Assembly: GCA_913063165.1 (NCBI GenBank)
Contig: CAJXZL010000002.1
Coordinates: 62,001-126,000 of the forward strand
From: an uncultured Saccharospirillaceae bacterium
Lineage (GTDB): Bacteria; Pseudomonadota; Gammaproteobacteria; Pseudomonadales; Natronospirillaceae
DNA length: 64,000 bases
Direction of reading: 5' to 3'
Shown one piece after another: positions 63,785-64,000 of the stretch. The first letter of the stretch is position 1. Each line of letters starts with the position of its first letter. The notes under the pieces were generated by a model. The model was not told the DNA's origin. It made no database searches and saw only the letters and a program-made list of their open reading frames with translations. Both the position numbers and the translations under genes were made by a program.

Positions 63785-64000
63785 ATGAAACCGCCAATTC
63801 CCTTACTGGACAATTTTGACCATATCGACAACCCATTTCGGCACCGTATTACGTTGACTGAATCGGTTGCTGCCCGCGTCATGATTGACTTGGCGGTCGC
63901 CAACACCGAATTTTCTTTGGCCTTGCAGTTTATCTATTCCTATCGCGGTAGCCCAGATACCTCGGCCACCTATCGACGCGAGGTCGAGCGCCTGTTGCAA
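63785..64000 (+). CDS. Tyrosine recombinase/integrase N-terminal part, truncated by window edge
   Basis: A frame open from ATG 63785 to the last base gives 72 residues. The segment FSLALQFIYSYRGSPDTSATYRREVERLLQ (about residues 43-72) matches the core-binding (SAM-like) domain at the N-terminus of tyrosine recombinases, where a SPxTxxxYRREVERLL pattern is usual. The catalytic domain lies outside the window, so neither activity nor subfamily can be judged. An overlapping minus-strand frame is its shadow. The upstream gap of 179 bases is shared with the divergent acetyltransferase gene. Confidence 0.7.
   Translation, partial: MKPPIPLLDNFDHIDNPFRHRITLTESVAARVMIDLAVANTEFSLALQFIYSYRGSPDTSATYRREVERLLQ

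Noticed and set aside
1-64000. Search for tRNA, rRNA and CRISPR arrays
   Set aside because: I saw no tRNA-like arm patterns outside coding genes, no rRNA sequence and no regularly spaced repeats; reading by eye could miss a degenerate tRNA.

Overview
The window is a piece of a gammaproteobacterial chromosome of moderate G+C content. This rests on several gene families together: a tusDCBE tRNA-thiolation operon, a PsrA-type fatty-acid regulator with its typical operator, a large (180 kDa class) NAD-glutamate dehydrogenase, membrane-bound class 2 PyrD, YqgE/AlgH, a TamB C-terminus, and an MTIP-like phosphorylase of the Pseudomonas kind. I see no rRNA, tRNA or CRISPR, and no plasmid or phage structural genes. 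Genus cannot be assigned from sequence reading alone; a heterotrophic, respiring, probably aquatic relative of the Pseudomonadales/Oceanospirillales fits.

Layout. 1-8.5 kb: the end of tamB, then a tight three-gene signalling operon (exported protein of unknown family, 1606-residue hybrid histidine kinase, response regulator-diguanylate cyclase). 8.5-14 kb: NAD-malic enzyme, then a divergent FAD oxidase/ALDH7 pair that looks like amino-acid (lysine/pipecolate type) catabolism. 13.7-18.9 kb: a complete liv branched-chain amino-acid ABC transporter with a terminator-like hairpin between livK and livH. 19-24 kb: SRPBCC protein, YqgE, a divergent eukaryotic-type protein kinase, methylthioinosine phosphorylase, DUF3185 and a GST. 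24.3-28.7 kb: phosphomannomutase, hisI and the znuCB/znuA zinc importer. 28.7-37.3 kb: DUF2721, TerB-like, uvrB, manC, a lysozyme-fold exported protein, a methyltransferase and a PYROXD2-like oxidoreductase. 37.3-46.4 kb: acyltransferase 3, gdhB, pyrD and two overlapping c-type cytochrome genes. 46.9-52.2 kb: a substrate-binding-domain/EAL fusion, threonine aldolase, YigZ and tusDCBE. 52.2-62.1 kb: YccA/BI-1, psrA, PreP-type protease, GAF-degenerate GGDEF, xthA, tdk, cysK and PAS-PAS-GGDEF. 62.1-64 kb: a gene-poor stretch with an exact 54-bp tandem duplication and a 14-bp perfect palindrome, a Maa-type acetyltransferase, and the start of a tyrosine recombinase running off the right edge. That right end is the one part that looks accessory.

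Themes. Cyclic-di-GMP signalling is dense: two intact diguanylate cyclases with inhibitory sites, one intact EAL phosphodiesterase fused to a periplasmic binding domain, and one degenerate GGDEF protein. Amino-acid use is the second theme (liv transporter, ALDH7/FAD oxidase pair, glutamate dehydrogenase, malic enzyme, threonine aldolase). Most genes are well-known housekeeping families. No defence or biosynthetic system new to science is obvious. The best leads are the sensory operon at 1.5-8.5 kb, the binding-protein/EAL fusion, the kinase at 20 kb, and the recombinase/repeat region at the right edge.
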